Origin: Butyrivibrio sp. MB2005
Lineage (GTDB): Bacteria > Bacillota > Clostridia > Lachnospirales > Lachnospiraceae
Assembly (NCBI RefSeq): GCF_000424285.1
Contig: NZ_AUJP01000012.1
Span: 1 to 64,000, forward strand
Direction of reading: 5' to 3'
DNA: 64,000 nt
Of the stretch, positions 23,726-34,172 are shown in pieces. The notes under the pieces are model-generated. The model was not told where the DNA came from, did not search any database, and was given only the letters and a program-made list of their open reading frames with translations. Position numbers and translations under genes: made by a program. The number at the start of each line of letters is the position of its first letter. Position 1 is the first letter of the stretch.

Positions 23726-26700
23726 ATGTATAAGAAGGTTGACACTGATATGAATTTTGTCGCCCGCGAGAAGAAGATTGAGCAGTTCTGGAAAGATCAG
23801 GACATCTTCCAGAAGAGCGTAGATACACGCAGCCAGGGCGAGATGTATATGTTCTATGATGGACCGCCGACTGCAAACGGTAAGCCCCACATCGGACACG
23901 TACTTACACGTGCGATCAAGGATATGATTCCGAGATACCGCACAATGAAGGGTTATACTGTTCCCCGTAAGGCAGGCTGGGATACTCACGGTCTTCCTGT
24001 AGAGCTTGAGGTTGAGAAGCTCCTTGGCCTTGACGGAAAAGAGCAGATTGAAGAATACGGTATGGAGCCTTTCATCAAGAAGTGTAAGGAATCCGTATGG
24101 AAATATAAGGGAATGTGGGAGGATTTCTCCGGCACAGTTGGTTTCTGGGCTGATATGGATCACCCCTACATCACCTATGATGATAACTTTATCGAGTCTG
24201 AGTGGTGGGCTCTTAACGAGATCTGGAAAAAGGGTCTTCTTTACAAGGGCTTCAAGGTAGTTCCTTACTGCCCTCGCTGTGGCACACCTCTTTCTTCACA
24301 CGAGGTTGCTCAGGGCTATAAGACTCTTAAAGAGCGCACAGCTGTTGTTCGTTTCAAGGTTAAGGATGAGGATGCATACTTCCTTGCATGGACCACAACA
24401 CCCTGGACACTTCCTTCAAATATCGGCCTCTGCGTGAACCCTGATGAGAAGTACATCAAGGTTAAGGCAGCAGATGGCTACACATATTATCTTGCAGAAG
24501 CTCTTGCAGATACAGTACTCGGCAGTTTAGCGAAGGAAGAGGGCGAGAAGGCTTACGAAGTTCTTGAGACTTATGTAGGTACAGACCTTGAATATAAAGA
24601 ATATGAGCCTCTTTATCAGTGCGCTGCTGATGAGACAGAGAGACAGCACAAGAAGGCATTCTTCATCTATTGCGATAACTACGTAACAATGTCAGATGGT
24701 ACAGGTATCGTACATATCGCTCCTGCATTCGGTGAAGATGACGCCCGTGTTGGTAGAAAATATGATGCTCCTCTTGTACAGATGGTTGACGGCGAAGGAA
24801 AGCTTAAGCCCGAGACACCTTTTGCAGGCTACAGATGTAAGCCCACTCAGAAGGAAATGGATGAGGGCGCTATCAGTGCAGATCCCGAGGTACTTAAGGA
24901 CCTTGATAAGAGAAGCCTTCTTTTCTCAGCACCTAAGATGGAGCATGATTATCCTCACTGCTGGAGATGCGGTACACCTCTTTTGTACTATGCACGTTCT
25001 TCATGGTTCATCAAGGTTACAGCAGTTAAGGATGACCTTATCAGAAATAACCAGGAGATCAACTGGATTCCTGAGTCAATCGGTAAGGGACGTTTTGGTG
25101 ACTGGCTTGAGAACATTCAGGACTGGGGTATCTCCCGTGACAGATATTGGGGAACACCTCTTAATATCTGGGAGTGCGATGACTGTGGACATCAGCTTTC
25201 AGTAGGATCAAGAAAAGAGCTTGCTGAGCTTTCAGGAGATCCTTCTGCTGAGACAACAGAGCTTCACAGACCTTATATAGATAAGTTTGAGATCACATGT
25301 CCTAAGTGTGGCAAGAAGATGCACAGAGTTAAGGAAGTTATCGACTGCTGGTTCGATTCAGGAGCAATGCCTTTCGCACAGCTTCACTATCCTTTTGAGA
25401 ACAAGGAGCTCTTCGAGAAGCAGTTCCCTGCTCAGTTCATCTCTGAGGCTGTAGACCAGACAAGAGGATGGTTCTACTCACTTCACGCTGAGGCTACTCT
25501 TCTTTTCAACAAGCCTGCATTCAAGAATGTTATCGTTCTTGGTCTTGTACAGGATGAGAACGGACAGAAGATGAGTAAGTCCAAGGGTAATGCGGTTGAT
25601 CCTTTCGAAGCACTTGAGAAGTACGGTGCAGATGCTATCAGATGGTATTTCTATACCAACTCTGCTCCCTGGCTTCCTTCAAGATTTGCAGGTAAGACAG
25701 TTCAGGAAGGACAGAGAAAGTTCCTTGGAACACTTTGGAACACCTACGCATTCTTTGTACTTTATGCAAATATCGACGGCTTTGATGCTTCAAAATACAG
25801 TCTTGAGAAGGATAAGCTTACAGTTATGGATAAGTGGATCCTCTCCAAGATGAACACCATGATAGGTGAAGTTGATAAGAACCTTGAGAATTACAGAATA
25901 CCTGAAGCTGGTAAGGCTCTTGATGCATTTGTAGATGACCTTTCCAACTGGTATGTAAGAAGATGCCGTGAGCGTTTCTGGGCTAAGGGAATGGAGCAGG
26001 ATAAGATCTCTGCATACATGACTCTTTACACAGCTCTTGTAAACGTATGTAAGGCAGCAGCTCCAATGGTTCCCTTCATGACAGAGGAGATCTATCAGAA
26101 CCTTGTAAGAACAGGTGATAGCACAGCTCCTGAATCAATCCATCTCTGCGATTTCCCTGCAGTAGATGAGAGCTTCATCGACAAGGATCTTGAGGAGAAC
26201 ATGGATGAGGTTCTTCAGATCGTAGTTCTTGGACGTGCTTGCCGTAATGCAGCTGCTATCAAGAACCGTCAGCCTATCGGACAGATGTATGTTAAGGCTG
26301 AGAAGTCTGTATCAGAGTTCTATCAGGAGATCATCGAGGACGAGCTGAATGTTAAGAAGGTTGTCTTTGCTGATGATGTAAGAGACTTCACAACCTACAC
26401 CTTCAAGCCTCAGCTTAAGACAGTAGGACCTAAGTATGGTAAGGTTCTTGGCGGAATCAAAGAGCACCTTAGCTCACTTGATGGAAACAACGCTATGGAT
26501 GAGCTTAAGGCTAACGGAGCACTTAAGTTCGAGGTAAACGGCACAGCTGTTGAGCTTACTGAGGAAGACCTTCTTATCGACATGGCTCAGAAGGAAGGCT
26601 TTGAGAGCACAGAGGATCATGGAATCACTGTTGTTCTTGATACAAACCTTTCAGACGAGCTTCTCAACGAAGGCTTCATGTATGAGGTTATCAGTAAGGT

Positions 26701-26917
26701 TCAGACCATGCGTAAGGATTCCGGCTTCGAGGTTATGGATCACATCAAGCTGTCTGTAAATGGCAATGAGAAGATTGCTTCAATTGTTAAGGAAAATGCT
26801 GATTCAATCTCAACCAAGGTTCTTGCTACAGAGATCGTATATGACAGCAATGTGGCAAATTCCAAGGAATGGGATATCAACGGCGAGACAGTAACAATCG
26901 GTGTTGAGAGAGTATAA
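23726..26917 (+). CDS. ileS: isoleucyl-tRNA synthetase
   Basis: 1063 residues, the length of the eukaryote-like type 2 IleRS. Class I motifs: PTANGKPHIGHVLTR (HIGH) and KMSKSKGN (KMSKS). Also WTTTPWTLPSN of the editing domain and zinc-type CPKCG and CRRC-like pairs (CPRCG, CWRCG). It charges tRNA-Ile with isoleucine. Controlled by the Ile T-box just upstream. Strongly biased codon use (many CTT, GCA, AAG) fits high expression. Confidence 0.97.
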   Translation: MYKKVDTDMNFVAREKKIEQFWKDQDIFQKSVDTRSQGEMYMFYDGPPTANGKPHIGHVLTRAIKDMIPRYRTMKGYTVPRKAGWDTHGLPVELEVEKLLGLDGKEQIEEYGMEPFIKKCKESVWKYKGMWEDFSGTVGFWADMDHPYITYDDNFIESEWWALNEIWKKGLLYKGFKVVPYCPRCGTPLSSHEVAQGYKTLKERTAVVRFKVKDEDAYFLAWTTTPWTLPSNIGLCVNPDEKYIKVKAADGYTYYLAEALADTVLGSLAKEEGEKAYEVLETYVGTDLEYKEYEPLYQCAADETERQHKKAFFIYCDNYVTMSDGTGIVHIAPAFGEDDARVGRKYDAPLVQMVDGEGKLKPETPFAGYRCKPTQKEMDEGAISADPEVLKDLDKRSLLFSAPKMEHDYPHCWRCGTPLLYYARSSWFIKVTAVKDDLIRNNQEINWIPESIGKGRFGDWLENIQDWGISRDRYWGTPLNIWECDDCGHQLSVGSRKELAELSGDPSAETTELHRPYIDKFEITCPKCGKKMHRVKEVIDCWFDSGAMPFAQLHYPFENKELFEKQFPAQFISEAVDQTRGWFYSLHAEATLLFNKPAFKNVIVLGLVQDENGQKMSKSKGNAVDPFEALEKYGADAIRWYFYTNSAPWLPSRFAGKTVQEGQRKFLGTLWNTYAFFVLYANIDGFDASKYSLEKDKLTVMDKWILSKMNTMIGEVDKNLENYRIPEAGKALDAFVDDLSNWYVRRCRERFWAKGMEQDKISAYMTLYTALVNVCKAAAPMVPFMTEEIYQNLVRTGDSTAPESIHLCDFPAVDESFIDKDLEENMDEVLQIVVLGRACRNAAAIKNRQPIGQMYVKAEKSVSEFYQEIIEDELNVKKVVFADDVRDFTTYTFKPQLKTVGPKYGKVLGGIKEHLSSLDGNNAMDELKANGALKFEVNGTAVELTEEDLLIDMAQKEGFESTEDHGITVVLDTNLSDELLNEGFMYEVISKVQTMRKDSGFEVMDHIKLSVNGNEKIASIVKENADSISTKVLATEIVYDSNVANSKEWDINGETVTIGVERV

Positions 26918-26993
26918 ATCGTAATACTTGACGAAGTTTTCAGTGTCTATTAGAGTAGTTTTGACACAGAAAACGAGAACAGAGCTTTATTCA

Positions 26994-27030
26994 TAAGCGC
27001 CTTTCTCTTTTTGAGGAAGGCGCTTATTTT
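26994..27030 (+). terminator. terminator of ileS
   Basis: TAAGCGCC...GGCGCTTA pair around a T-rich loop (TTTCTCTTTTTGAGGAA region), followed by TTTTA. Confidence 0.85.
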
Positions 27031-27106
27031 ATATTGTGCTATGAAGTAAAATATAGATATGCATAGGATGAAAATCCAAATCGGCTCTGTTGAACGGGAG
27101 TTATAT

Positions 27107-29095
27107 ATGAATGAATCCAAGGTAATGTCAGGATACTCGATTATTTCATTATTATTTTTGATAGTAGTCGCATCCTTTCATGATATTAAATATGTGGCCG
27201 CAGCCTTTGCGGTATTAATATATGCAGTCTGCTATATAAGAAATTCTATGAAGGCTTATGATAAGAGGCTTTTAATTCCGGGAGTCGTCATAGTCGCACT
27301 TGCGGGAATACATTTTGTGAGTCTTTGGTCTAATCTTGTATTTCTTCAGAAAATCTCAGCAAAAATCCATATCACAGCCGGAGTATTAACTTCCATTGTG
27401 GCAGTAATATGCGGAGTTCTCGCCATAAATGGGGTAGTGCTTTTGCTTCACATGATACGGGACAGCTTTAAGGGCGGATTGGAAAAAATAAAGGAATCCG
27501 CCAAAGAGCTAAAGAAAAGGGACAACCGCAGGATCATTTTGATGTGCATGGTTTTCGCTATCAGTATGATCACGGTGATAGCTATCAAGAAGAATTATCA
27601 CGTTGATGAGATGCTAAGCTATGGCCTTTCCAATCATACAGAGGGATTTATGATGACCCTTGATGAGGGCGTAAAATATGTTCCTTCAGATACTCAGTTT
27701 ATAAAATATCTCGGAGTAAGCACTGACCATAGATTTGATTATGAGAATGTATTTATAAATCAGGAAAATGATGTTCATCCGCCTCTTTATTACAGCATTC
27801 TTCATACGATAAGCTCGCTGTTTCCGGGAAGCTTTAGCAGATGGTATGCAGGCATTATAAATATTGTTTTTGGACTGCTATCCCTTATTATGCTGGATAG
27901 TCTTTTGAGAAAATTTCTCGATGACAAAAGGGTTATGGCGGTAATACTATGTGCTTTTGTAATTTCAGCAGGAATCCTTAATGCCATTGCGTACTTCAGA
28001 ATGTATATTGTGGCGATGTTTATATGTCTTCTTCTTTTAAACGAGATCGTGGATGGAGACAGAAGTAAGAGTAACGATTACCATTTCTATGGGAAACTTT
28101 CTCTTACACTGCTTTGCGGAGCGCTTACCCATTATTATGTAACAATATATGCAGCGCTTCTTTTCACCACCTTTGGAATAATATTGCTGGTAAAAAGACG
28201 ATTCACGGATGTTCTTGGAATTATTTTATCCGCTTCCGCAGCGTCATTATCTGCAATAGCCATTTTCCCTGCAATGCTTACCCACATGTTTGGTGGATAT
28301 AGAGGAAAAGAAGCCTTGGAGAGTATAGCATCCTCCGGAGAAGGAATGCTTTCGAATTTTAAGAGGCTCCTTTCAGTAATCAACGGAGACTTCCTTGGTA
28401 ATCTTGGCGTTGTAGTTCTTGTTTTGGGAGTTTTGGCAGGAGTTATTTTTATCATCAGAAGCAGAGCAGGAAAGGCGCAGCAGGAGCAGAGTGTAATGCA
28501 GACTGAGGGTATTACACTTTCAGGATATGTTTTGCTGATTGTTCCAACAGCACTCTACTTTTTTGCCATACTTAAAATAGCCCAGGAGAGTAAGCCAAGC
28601 CCCAGATATTTCTATCCAATATACGGTATAAGCTTTGCTGTTTTATTTTTACTGATATATAAGACTGCAGGTGTTTTGGGTGGCAAGTGGAAATTGCAGA
28701 TTTTTGCAGCCTCTGCCATAATTATTTCTATAAGCGGAATAGTGACTTCAAATTGGTCATGTTTATATTTTAATACAACGGAGCTTATAGAGTTTTCAAA
28801 AGATAATAGTGATCTTGACTGCCTTGTGGTCTATGACACTAAATGGAAAATCCCTCCGGCCTACGAGGAGATTAAGAATTTTAAAAGTGTTACATTTGTC
28901 AGAAACGATCACTTGGATACAGTTAAGGATATAGAGATCAGCACAGAAGACAGGCTTGCGCTGATAGTAGTTGGTAAGCCTGATGATAGTTATATTCAGA
29001 CGGTGATTGATGCGCTTAAGGTGATAAACAGTCAGACCTTGATTGGAACAGCAAGTAATGAAGTAAAACATTCGCTGTATTACCTTGAGAATTAG
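27107..29095 (+). CDS. GT-C-type membrane glycosyltransferase (PMT/ArnT-like)
   Basis: 662 residues from the ATG at 27107 (GGGAGTTAT upstream). About thirteen membrane segments. The first large loop has NYHVDEMLSYGLSN and, further on, ENDVHPPLYYSILH: the acidic DE and the HPPLYY motif are hallmarks of GT-C transferases using polyprenyl-phosphate sugars. The C-terminal ~120 residues are soluble. The acceptor could be an envelope polymer or protein. Followed by surE, 26 bases apart. Confidence 0.8.
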   Translation: MNESKVMSGYSIISLLFLIVVASFHDIKYVAAAFAVLIYAVCYIRNSMKAYDKRLLIPGVVIVALAGIHFVSLWSNLVFLQKISAKIHITAGVLTSIVAVICGVLAINGVVLLLHMIRDSFKGGLEKIKESAKELKKRDNRRIILMCMVFAISMITVIAIKKNYHVDEMLSYGLSNHTEGFMMTLDEGVKYVPSDTQFIKYLGVSTDHRFDYENVFINQENDVHPPLYYSILHTISSLFPGSFSRWYAGIINIVFGLLSLIMLDSLLRKFLDDKRVMAVILCAFVISAGILNAIAYFRMYIVAMFICLLLLNEIVDGDRSKSNDYHFYGKLSLTLLCGALTHYYVTIYAALLFTTFGIILLVKRRFTDVLGIILSASAASLSAIAIFPAMLTHMFGGYRGKEALESIASSGEGMLSNFKRLLSVINGDFLGNLGVVVLVLGVLAGVIFIIRSRAGKAQQEQSVMQTEGITLSGYVLLIVPTALYFFAILKIAQESKPSPRYFYPIYGISFAVLFLLIYKTAGVLGGKWKLQIFAASAIIISISGIVTSNWSCLYFNTTELIEFSKDNSDLDCLVVYDTKWKIPPAYEEIKNFKSVTFVRNDHLDTVKDIEISTEDRLALIVVGKPDDSYIQTVIDALKVINSQTLIGTASNEVKHSLYYLEN

Positions 29096-29121
29096 AAACT
29101 GCAATATTTGGGAGGATGTGG

Positions 29122-29841
29122 ATGAGAAAAATACTTATTACAAATGATGATGGAATAGATTCTGAGGGTATCATAAGGCTTGCTAAGGCTGCTCTTGAGT
29201 TTGGCGAAGTATGGGTGATTGCCCCTGATTCCCAGAGGAGCGCTGCTTCCCACAGTATTACCTTAAGGCACGGCATTGATATCTATCCCCATGATTTCCC
29301 TGTTGAAGGTGTAAAAGCATTTTCCTGCAGCGGAACTCCCGGAGACTGCGTCAGAGCAGGAAGCCTTAGTGTAATGGATGAAAGACCTGATGTAGTCCTT
29401 TCAGGTATAAATTTTGGCTACAATGTGGCATCTGATATCCAGTATTCTGCCACCGCAGGAGCTGCATTTGAGGCTGCTTTCCAGGGCTATCATGCAATTG
29501 CATTATCAGAAGGCTTTAATGGGACTCACGAGGTCACAGATCACTATTTAAGGGACATGCTTATGGATGCCCTTGAGGTGGATCTTGATTTTGGAGAAAT
29601 CCTGAATATCAACTTCCCTGATTGTCCATTATCTGAATGTAAGGGCGTAGCTAAGGGTGTTAAAGTATCCCGCAGAGCTTTTTATATAGACAGATACAAG
29701 GTCATAGAGGAGCTTGAAAATGGCGGCAAAAGATATATGGTAGATGGAATCTATCACGCTCATCCGGAGGAAGGAACAGACTACGGCGCTGTGCTTGATA
29801 ATATGATCGCCTTTGGAAAAGTAAATAATATCGGATCATAA
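29122..29841 (+). CDS. surE: 5'/3'-nucleotidase SurE
   Basis: 239 residues from the ATG at 29122 after GGGAGGATGTGG. Starts ILITNDDGIDSEGI, with the metal-binding Asp pair NDD; then APDSQRSAASHSITL, SGTPGDCV and LSGINFGYNVASDIQYSATAGAA, all SurE signatures. It dephosphorylates nucleoside monophosphates. It converges with the nucleoside-salvage locus, which takes up and degrades the nucleosides such enzymes release. Confidence 0.96.
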   Translation: MRKILITNDDGIDSEGIIRLAKAALEFGEVWVIAPDSQRSAASHSITLRHGIDIYPHDFPVEGVKAFSCSGTPGDCVRAGSLSVMDERPDVVLSGINFGYNVASDIQYSATAGAAFEAAFQGYHAIALSEGFNGTHEVTDHYLRDMLMDALEVDLDFGEILNINFPDCPLSECKGVAKGVKVSRRAFYIDRYKVIEELENGGKRYMVDGIYHAHPEEGTDYGAVLDNMIAFGKVNNIGS

Positions 29842-29845
29842 ATAA

Positions 29846-29888
29846 AAAGCCATACCTCAGTTCACTATGAGCTAAGAGGTATGGCTTT
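29846..29888. terminator. bidirectional terminator between surE and deoC
   Basis: AAAGCCATACCTC and GAGGTATGGCTTT form a 13-bp stem with A/T tracts on both sides, ending both convergent transcripts. Confidence 0.9.
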
Positions 29889-29923
29889 AATTATTCTATA
29901 TAGCTGTATTTAGCCTTTGGTAA

Positions 29924-30583
29924 TTAAAGGAGATTCTCATCCTTAACGATCTTTACAACGCGGCTTGTACCGAGTCTGTCAGCACCAAGCTCCATGAATT
30001 TCTCAGCATCAGCGATGCTTCCGATTCCGCCTGCAGCCTTCATCTTTACGTCAGGACCGATGTGCTTTGCGAAAAGCTCGATATCAGCAAAGGTAGCACC
30101 TGCTGTTGAGAAGCCTGTGGAAGTCTTGATGTAGTCAGCCTTAGCTTCTGTAACAAGCTCGCACATCTTGATCTTCTCTTCATCTGTAAGAAGGCAGGTC
30201 TCGATGATAACCTTAAGAATGTTGTTTCCGCAAGCAGCCTTGATCTCTTTGATCTCATTGAGAACATAGTCATAGTTCTTAGCTCTGAGCTCACCGATAT
30301 TGATTACCATATCGATCTCATCAGCACCGTTAGCAAGGGCATCCTTTGTCTCGAATACCTTTGTAGCTGTAGTCATGTTTCCGTTAGGGAAACCGATAAC
30401 TGTGCAAAGCTGTACCTTATCGCCAACGTACTCCTTAGCACGAGCGATGTAGCAGGGAGGAATGCAGATAGATGCTGTGTTGTATTTAATAGCATCATCA
30501 GCGATCTCTTTGATCTGATCCCAAGTAGCTTCCTGCTTTAAAAGTGTGTGGTCGCAGTGATTCAAAATTGTCTTAATATCCAT
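29924..30583 (-). CDS. deoC: deoxyribose-phosphate aldolase
   Basis: 219 residues. [10 protein letters not shown] at the start, CTVIGFPNG, the Schiff-base Lys in DYIKTSTGF and [27 protein letters not shown] are DeoC signatures. It splits 2-deoxyribose-5-phosphate to glyceraldehyde-3-phosphate and acetaldehyde. Last gene of the minus-strand salvage locus, 58 bases after add. No phosphopentomutase or nucleoside phosphorylase lies in the window, so those steps must be encoded elsewhere. Confidence 0.97.
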   Translation of the reverse strand: MDIKTILNHCDHTLLKQEATWDQIKEIADDAIKYNTASICIPPCYIARAKEYVGDKVQLCTVIGFPNGNMTTATKVFETKDALANGADEIDMVINIGELRAKNYDYVLNEIKEIKAACGNNILKVIIETCLLTDEEKIKMCELVTEAKADYIKTSTGFSTAGATFADIELFAKHIGPDVKMKAAGGIGSIADAEKFMELGADRLGTSRVVKIVKDENLL

Positions 30584-30641
30584 TTTTTATTCCTTTCAAT
30601 AATTGATTATATATGTGTACCGTTAATGGAAAATGTTGTTT

Positions 30642-31628
30642 TTATATAGCCCACTTTTTAAGGAGCTTATCCTTTACATCATCAGAAGTAAATGCCATAT
30701 CTACGGAATCTTCATAGATTCTGCGGACAATATCTTCATTTAATCCAAATGCTTTATCAAGCTTTTCATACTCTTCAGTACAGGTGATATTGCTTACTGT
30801 TCTGTTATCTGTGTTTAATGATACAGGAATTCCGCACTCCATGAACTTAAGAATAGGGCAGTCCTCGATATGAGGATAAGCCTTTGTCTGTATATTGCTC
30901 GTAGGGCAGATCTCAGTTCCGATTTTGTTACTTCCGCAGAACTTCATGAGGTCAGGATCCTTAATCATTGCTATTCCGTGACCGATACGTTTTGCACCGA
31001 GGTCGATGGCACCTGTGATATTTGATACAATACCTGTTTCGCCGCCATGTATTGTGTAAGGAAGTCCAATTTCCTTGGCATATTTGAAGAGGTCAGCGTA
31101 CATGGAGATAGGATAGGCAGCTTCATCACCTGCTATATCGCAGGCTACAACACCGCTTCCAAGCATCTCTCTTCCAATCTTAACGACGCTCTTATTAAGA
31201 TCTTCATCAAGGCCTCTCATGGTGCAGAGGATGATGCCTGTCTCTATATCAAAGTCCTTTCTTGCACGGCTAAGACCCTTTTCTACAGACTCGATAATGT
31301 CTCTAAAGGACATTCCCTTAGATGTAGAAAAAGCAGGAGCAAAGCGAACCTCCAGATATTTTACGTTTTCTGTGGCAGCATTTTTTGCAAGAGCATAGGA
31401 TGACTCTTCTATACCCTCAGCATCCTGAAGACAGTGATTTGGAAGATCGAATCTCTTAAGGTATTCTGCAAGGCTCTCACAGGAATCAGGTACCTGCATA
31501 AGATCGGCAAGCTCGTCAAACTCATAGCTTTCACCCCGCTCTGCAAGGAGCTTCTGCGATGTTAAAAGATCAAGAGAACCATCCAGATGACAATGTAATT
31601 CAATTTTTGGTAATGCTTTAAAATCCAT
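30642..31628 (-). CDS. add: adenosine deaminase
   Basis: 328 residues. KIELHCHLDGSL carries the zinc-binding HxH, IHGGETG the third His and catalytic Glu region, RIGHG the catalytic His and SLNTDNR the metal-binding Asp. Deaminates adenosine and deoxyadenosine to inosine forms. 24 bases downstream of cdd. Confidence 0.95.
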   Translation of the reverse strand: MDFKALPKIELHCHLDGSLDLLTSQKLLAERGESYEFDELADLMQVPDSCESLAEYLKRFDLPNHCLQDAEGIEESSYALAKNAATENVKYLEVRFAPAFSTSKGMSFRDIIESVEKGLSRARKDFDIETGIILCTMRGLDEDLNKSVVKIGREMLGSGVVACDIAGDEAAYPISMYADLFKYAKEIGLPYTIHGGETGIVSNITGAIDLGAKRIGHGIAMIKDPDLMKFCGSNKIGTEICPTSNIQTKAYPHIEDCPILKFMECGIPVSLNTDNRTVSNITCTEEYEKLDKAFGLNEDIVRRIYEDSVDMAFTSDDVKDKLLKKWAI

Positions 31629-31652
31629 TTTTTACCTCGCTGTATTTCAGTA

Positions 31653-32084
31653 TTAATAGTTTTCAAGAAAACTCATATTCCTGGGACCAAAGCCAAGAGG
31701 AAGAAGTTCAGAAAGCTTGTGAACCTCAGTCTCTTCAGGGTTATCTGTACCAAGAACCACATCGAAGGTCGTAGCATCAACAAATTCGTTTATTACCTGT
31801 CTGCAAACTCCGCATGGAGCACAGATAGGAAGATGCTCTGCATTGTCAGGACCTCCCACGATGGCAATAGCTTTGAATTTTCTTTCGCCTTCACTTACAG
31901 CCTTGAATATAGCTGTTCTCTCAGCGCAGTTGCTGGGAGTGTAGGCTGCATTCTCTACGTTGCAGCCGGTGTATACTTTATCATCTTCTGTCAAAAGAGC
32001 AGCCCCTACAGCGTGATGCGAGTAGGGGGTGTAGGCAAATTTTCTTGCCTCCAGCGCCTTTTCGACTAATTCATTATATGTCAT
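31653..32084 (-). CDS. cdd: cytidine deaminase
   Basis: 143 residues, the short homotetrameric type. TPYSHHAVGAAL, GCNVENAAYTPSNCAERTA with the zinc Cys and catalytic Glu, and PCGVCRQV with the other two Cys. Converts cytidine and deoxycytidine to uridine forms. Placed between the transporter and add. Confidence 0.97.
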   Translation of the reverse strand: MTYNELVEKALEARKFAYTPYSHHAVGAALLTEDDKVYTGCNVENAAYTPSNCAERTAIFKAVSEGERKFKAIAIVGGPDNAEHLPICAPCGVCRQVINEFVDATTFDVVLGTDNPEETEVHKLSELLPLGFGPRNMSFLENY

Positions 32085-32169
32085 ATAATCATTTCCTTAT
32101 TTCTTTAGAATAATTACCGTGCCAGAAGCCGGGAAAGCTTGTGGCACGGATAAAAATGTTCTATATAGA

Positions 32170-33102
32170 TTAGCGTGATTTGATGTAAGGCTTACCGTTT
32201 GCTGCGGGAGCATTAGCTTTTCCTACAAAGAGGATAAGAGCGATGATGGTTACCACATAAGGGATCATTGAGATCAGGTTGGGTGAAACAACATTTCCCT
32301 GGCTGGCAAGAGCCTTGATTCCGTTACATACACCAAATATAAGGCATCCCTTGAGGGCACCCTCAGGAGAGAACTTACCGAAGATAACAGCAGCGATAGC
32401 AATAAAGCCCTGTCCTACGATAACTGTAGGTCTAAACTGTGATACAGTTGCCAGTGTTACGAAGGCTCCGCCAAGACCTGCAAGGAATCCTGAAAGGATA
32501 ACACAGATATATCTTACAAGATATACGTTGATACCAAGGGATTCGCAGGCTTCCGGATGTTCTCCGCAGGCACGAAGGTGTGCGCCGAATCTTGTTTTGT
32601 AGAATACGAACCAGCAGATTCCTGCAACTACAAATACGAGATATGCCATTGAATAAACGTTAAGTACGTTACTTCCAAAGCTTCCTGCTGCAAACATGTT
32701 GTTGAACATCTTAGGCAGCTTAGATGCTGAATCGATAGCCGGTGTATCAGATGAGTTGTACAGGATCTTGCAGGCAAATACAGCAAGACCGGGGCCAATG
32801 AAGTTAATGGCTGTACCTGCGATAGTCTGATCTGCGTGATAGGAGATACATACTATTGCATGGATGAGTCCAAACAGTGCGCCGGCAAGTCCGCCTACAA
32901 GGAAAGCGATGATACCATTATGAGTAGTAAGAGCAGTGATAGCACCAACAACAGCACCTACTGTCATCATTCCTTCAATACCGATGTTTACAACGCCGCA
33001 TCGCTCTGAGAAGCATGATCCAAGAGCTGCAAAAAGAAGCGGAGGTGTAGCTATAAGTGTTGCATTTATTAATAATCCGAGATTCTGAATAAGTATATTC
33101 AT
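32170..33102 (-). CDS. nupQ: nucleoside ABC transporter permease (NupQ/YufQ-like)
   Basis: 310 residues, about eight to nine membrane segments, BPD_transp_2 family. CGVVNIGIEGMM near the N-terminus and GFIAIAAVIFGKFSPEG match the second permease of BMP-type nucleoside importers. Its ATG overlaps the stop of the first permease (TAATG), so translation is coupled. Confidence 0.9.
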   Translation of the reverse strand: MNILIQNLGLLINATLIATPPLLFAALGSCFSERCGVVNIGIEGMMTVGAVVGAITALTTHNGIIAFLVGGLAGALFGLIHAIVCISYHADQTIAGTAINFIGPGLAVFACKILYNSSDTPAIDSASKLPKMFNNMFAAGSFGSNVLNVYSMAYLVFVVAGICWFVFYKTRFGAHLRACGEHPEACESLGINVYLVRYICVILSGFLAGLGGAFVTLATVSQFRPTVIVGQGFIAIAAVIFGKFSPEGALKGCLIFGVCNGIKALASQGNVVSPNLISMIPYVVTIIALILFVGKANAPAANGKPYIKSR

Positions 33103-34172
33103 TATTTTGCCTCCTTCTTCTTAGAAAGATTTAAGAGCAATGCCTTAAATACATGAGCAATAGCTATGAAAATAACTACACAACCCATTATGATGTTGAT
33201 GATTTCTGAAGGAGCATTTATAAGTGTAAGCTTTGATCCGCCGTATTTCATGGCGCCATAGAAGATACCCGAGAAGATAACTCCGATGGGGTTTGAACCG
33301 CCGATAAGAGCAACTGTGATACCTTCAAATCCGTAGCCTTCCTGGCTGGCAAACTGTGCAAGACGTCCGCCCATACCCATGGTCTGAACAGCACCGCCAA
33401 GACCTGCAAGCGCACCGGAGATACCAAGTGCTGTAAGGATTGATTTATCGGAATCAATACCTGCGTACTGAGCTGCGAACTTGTTGAAACCAACGGCTTT
33501 AAGCTTGTAACCAAGAGTTGTCTTTTCAATGATTATCCATACGACAACTGCGAGAACGATAGCAATGATGATACCTGCATTTGCTGCGGAGCATCCTGTA
33601 AGAGCGATTATGCTCTTAGGGAAAAGAAGTCTTGCAGATTCATGCAGATCCTTTGTTGCTTCACCGCCGCCTACCTTGTGAAGAATTTCTGTGTTAACTG
33701 CGTAGTTTGAAAGGTAATAAGCGATCCAGTTAAACATGATGAAGGAAAGGACTTCGTGGATACCCTTTTTAACCTTCATGATTCCGCAGATAAGTGACCA
33801 GATACAACCTGCAGCAGCTGCAGCTATAAGGCAAAGCGGAATGTGGATTACAGCAGGAAGATCAAGGAGTATTCCTATTACTGTTGCTGCAAGAGATCCA
33901 ACAACAAACTGACCCTCAGCACCGATGTTAAATACACCTGTACGGAATGAGAAAGCAACTGACAATCCTGTAAGGATAATGGGGCTTGCATAGGTCAGTG
34001 TCCAGAACCAATACTTAGGCTTACTTACAACGCTTGAGAGAAGCTTTGAATATGCTTCAATAGGGCTTATGTTAGCGATTGCAAGGAAAATGGCACCGAT
34101 TATAAAACCGATTATGATGGCAATGATAGTGTAAAGTACATTGCTGTGTAATATACCTTTTTTCTTATTCAT
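33102..34172 (-). CDS. nupP: nucleoside ABC transporter permease (NupP/YufP-like)
   Basis: 356 residues, about ten membrane segments. FRTGVFNIGAEGQFVVG and AGIDSDKSILTALGISGALAGLGGA are signatures of the first permease of this importer family. Overlaps the ATPase gene by 8 bases. Confidence 0.9.
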   Translation of the reverse strand: MNKKKGILHSNVLYTIIAIIIGFIIGAIFLAIANISPIEAYSKLLSSVVSKPKYWFWTLTYASPIILTGLSVAFSFRTGVFNIGAEGQFVVGSLAATVIGILLDLPAVIHIPLCLIAAAAAGCIWSLICGIMKVKKGIHEVLSFIMFNWIAYYLSNYAVNTEILHKVGGGEATKDLHESARLLFPKSIIALTGCSAANAGIIIAIVLAVVVWIIIEKTTLGYKLKAVGFNKFAAQYAGIDSDKSILTALGISGALAGLGGAVQTMGMGGRLAQFASQEGYGFEGITVALIGGSNPIGVIFSGIFYGAMKYGGSKLTLINAPSEIINIIMGCVVIFIAIAHVFKALLLNLSKKKEAK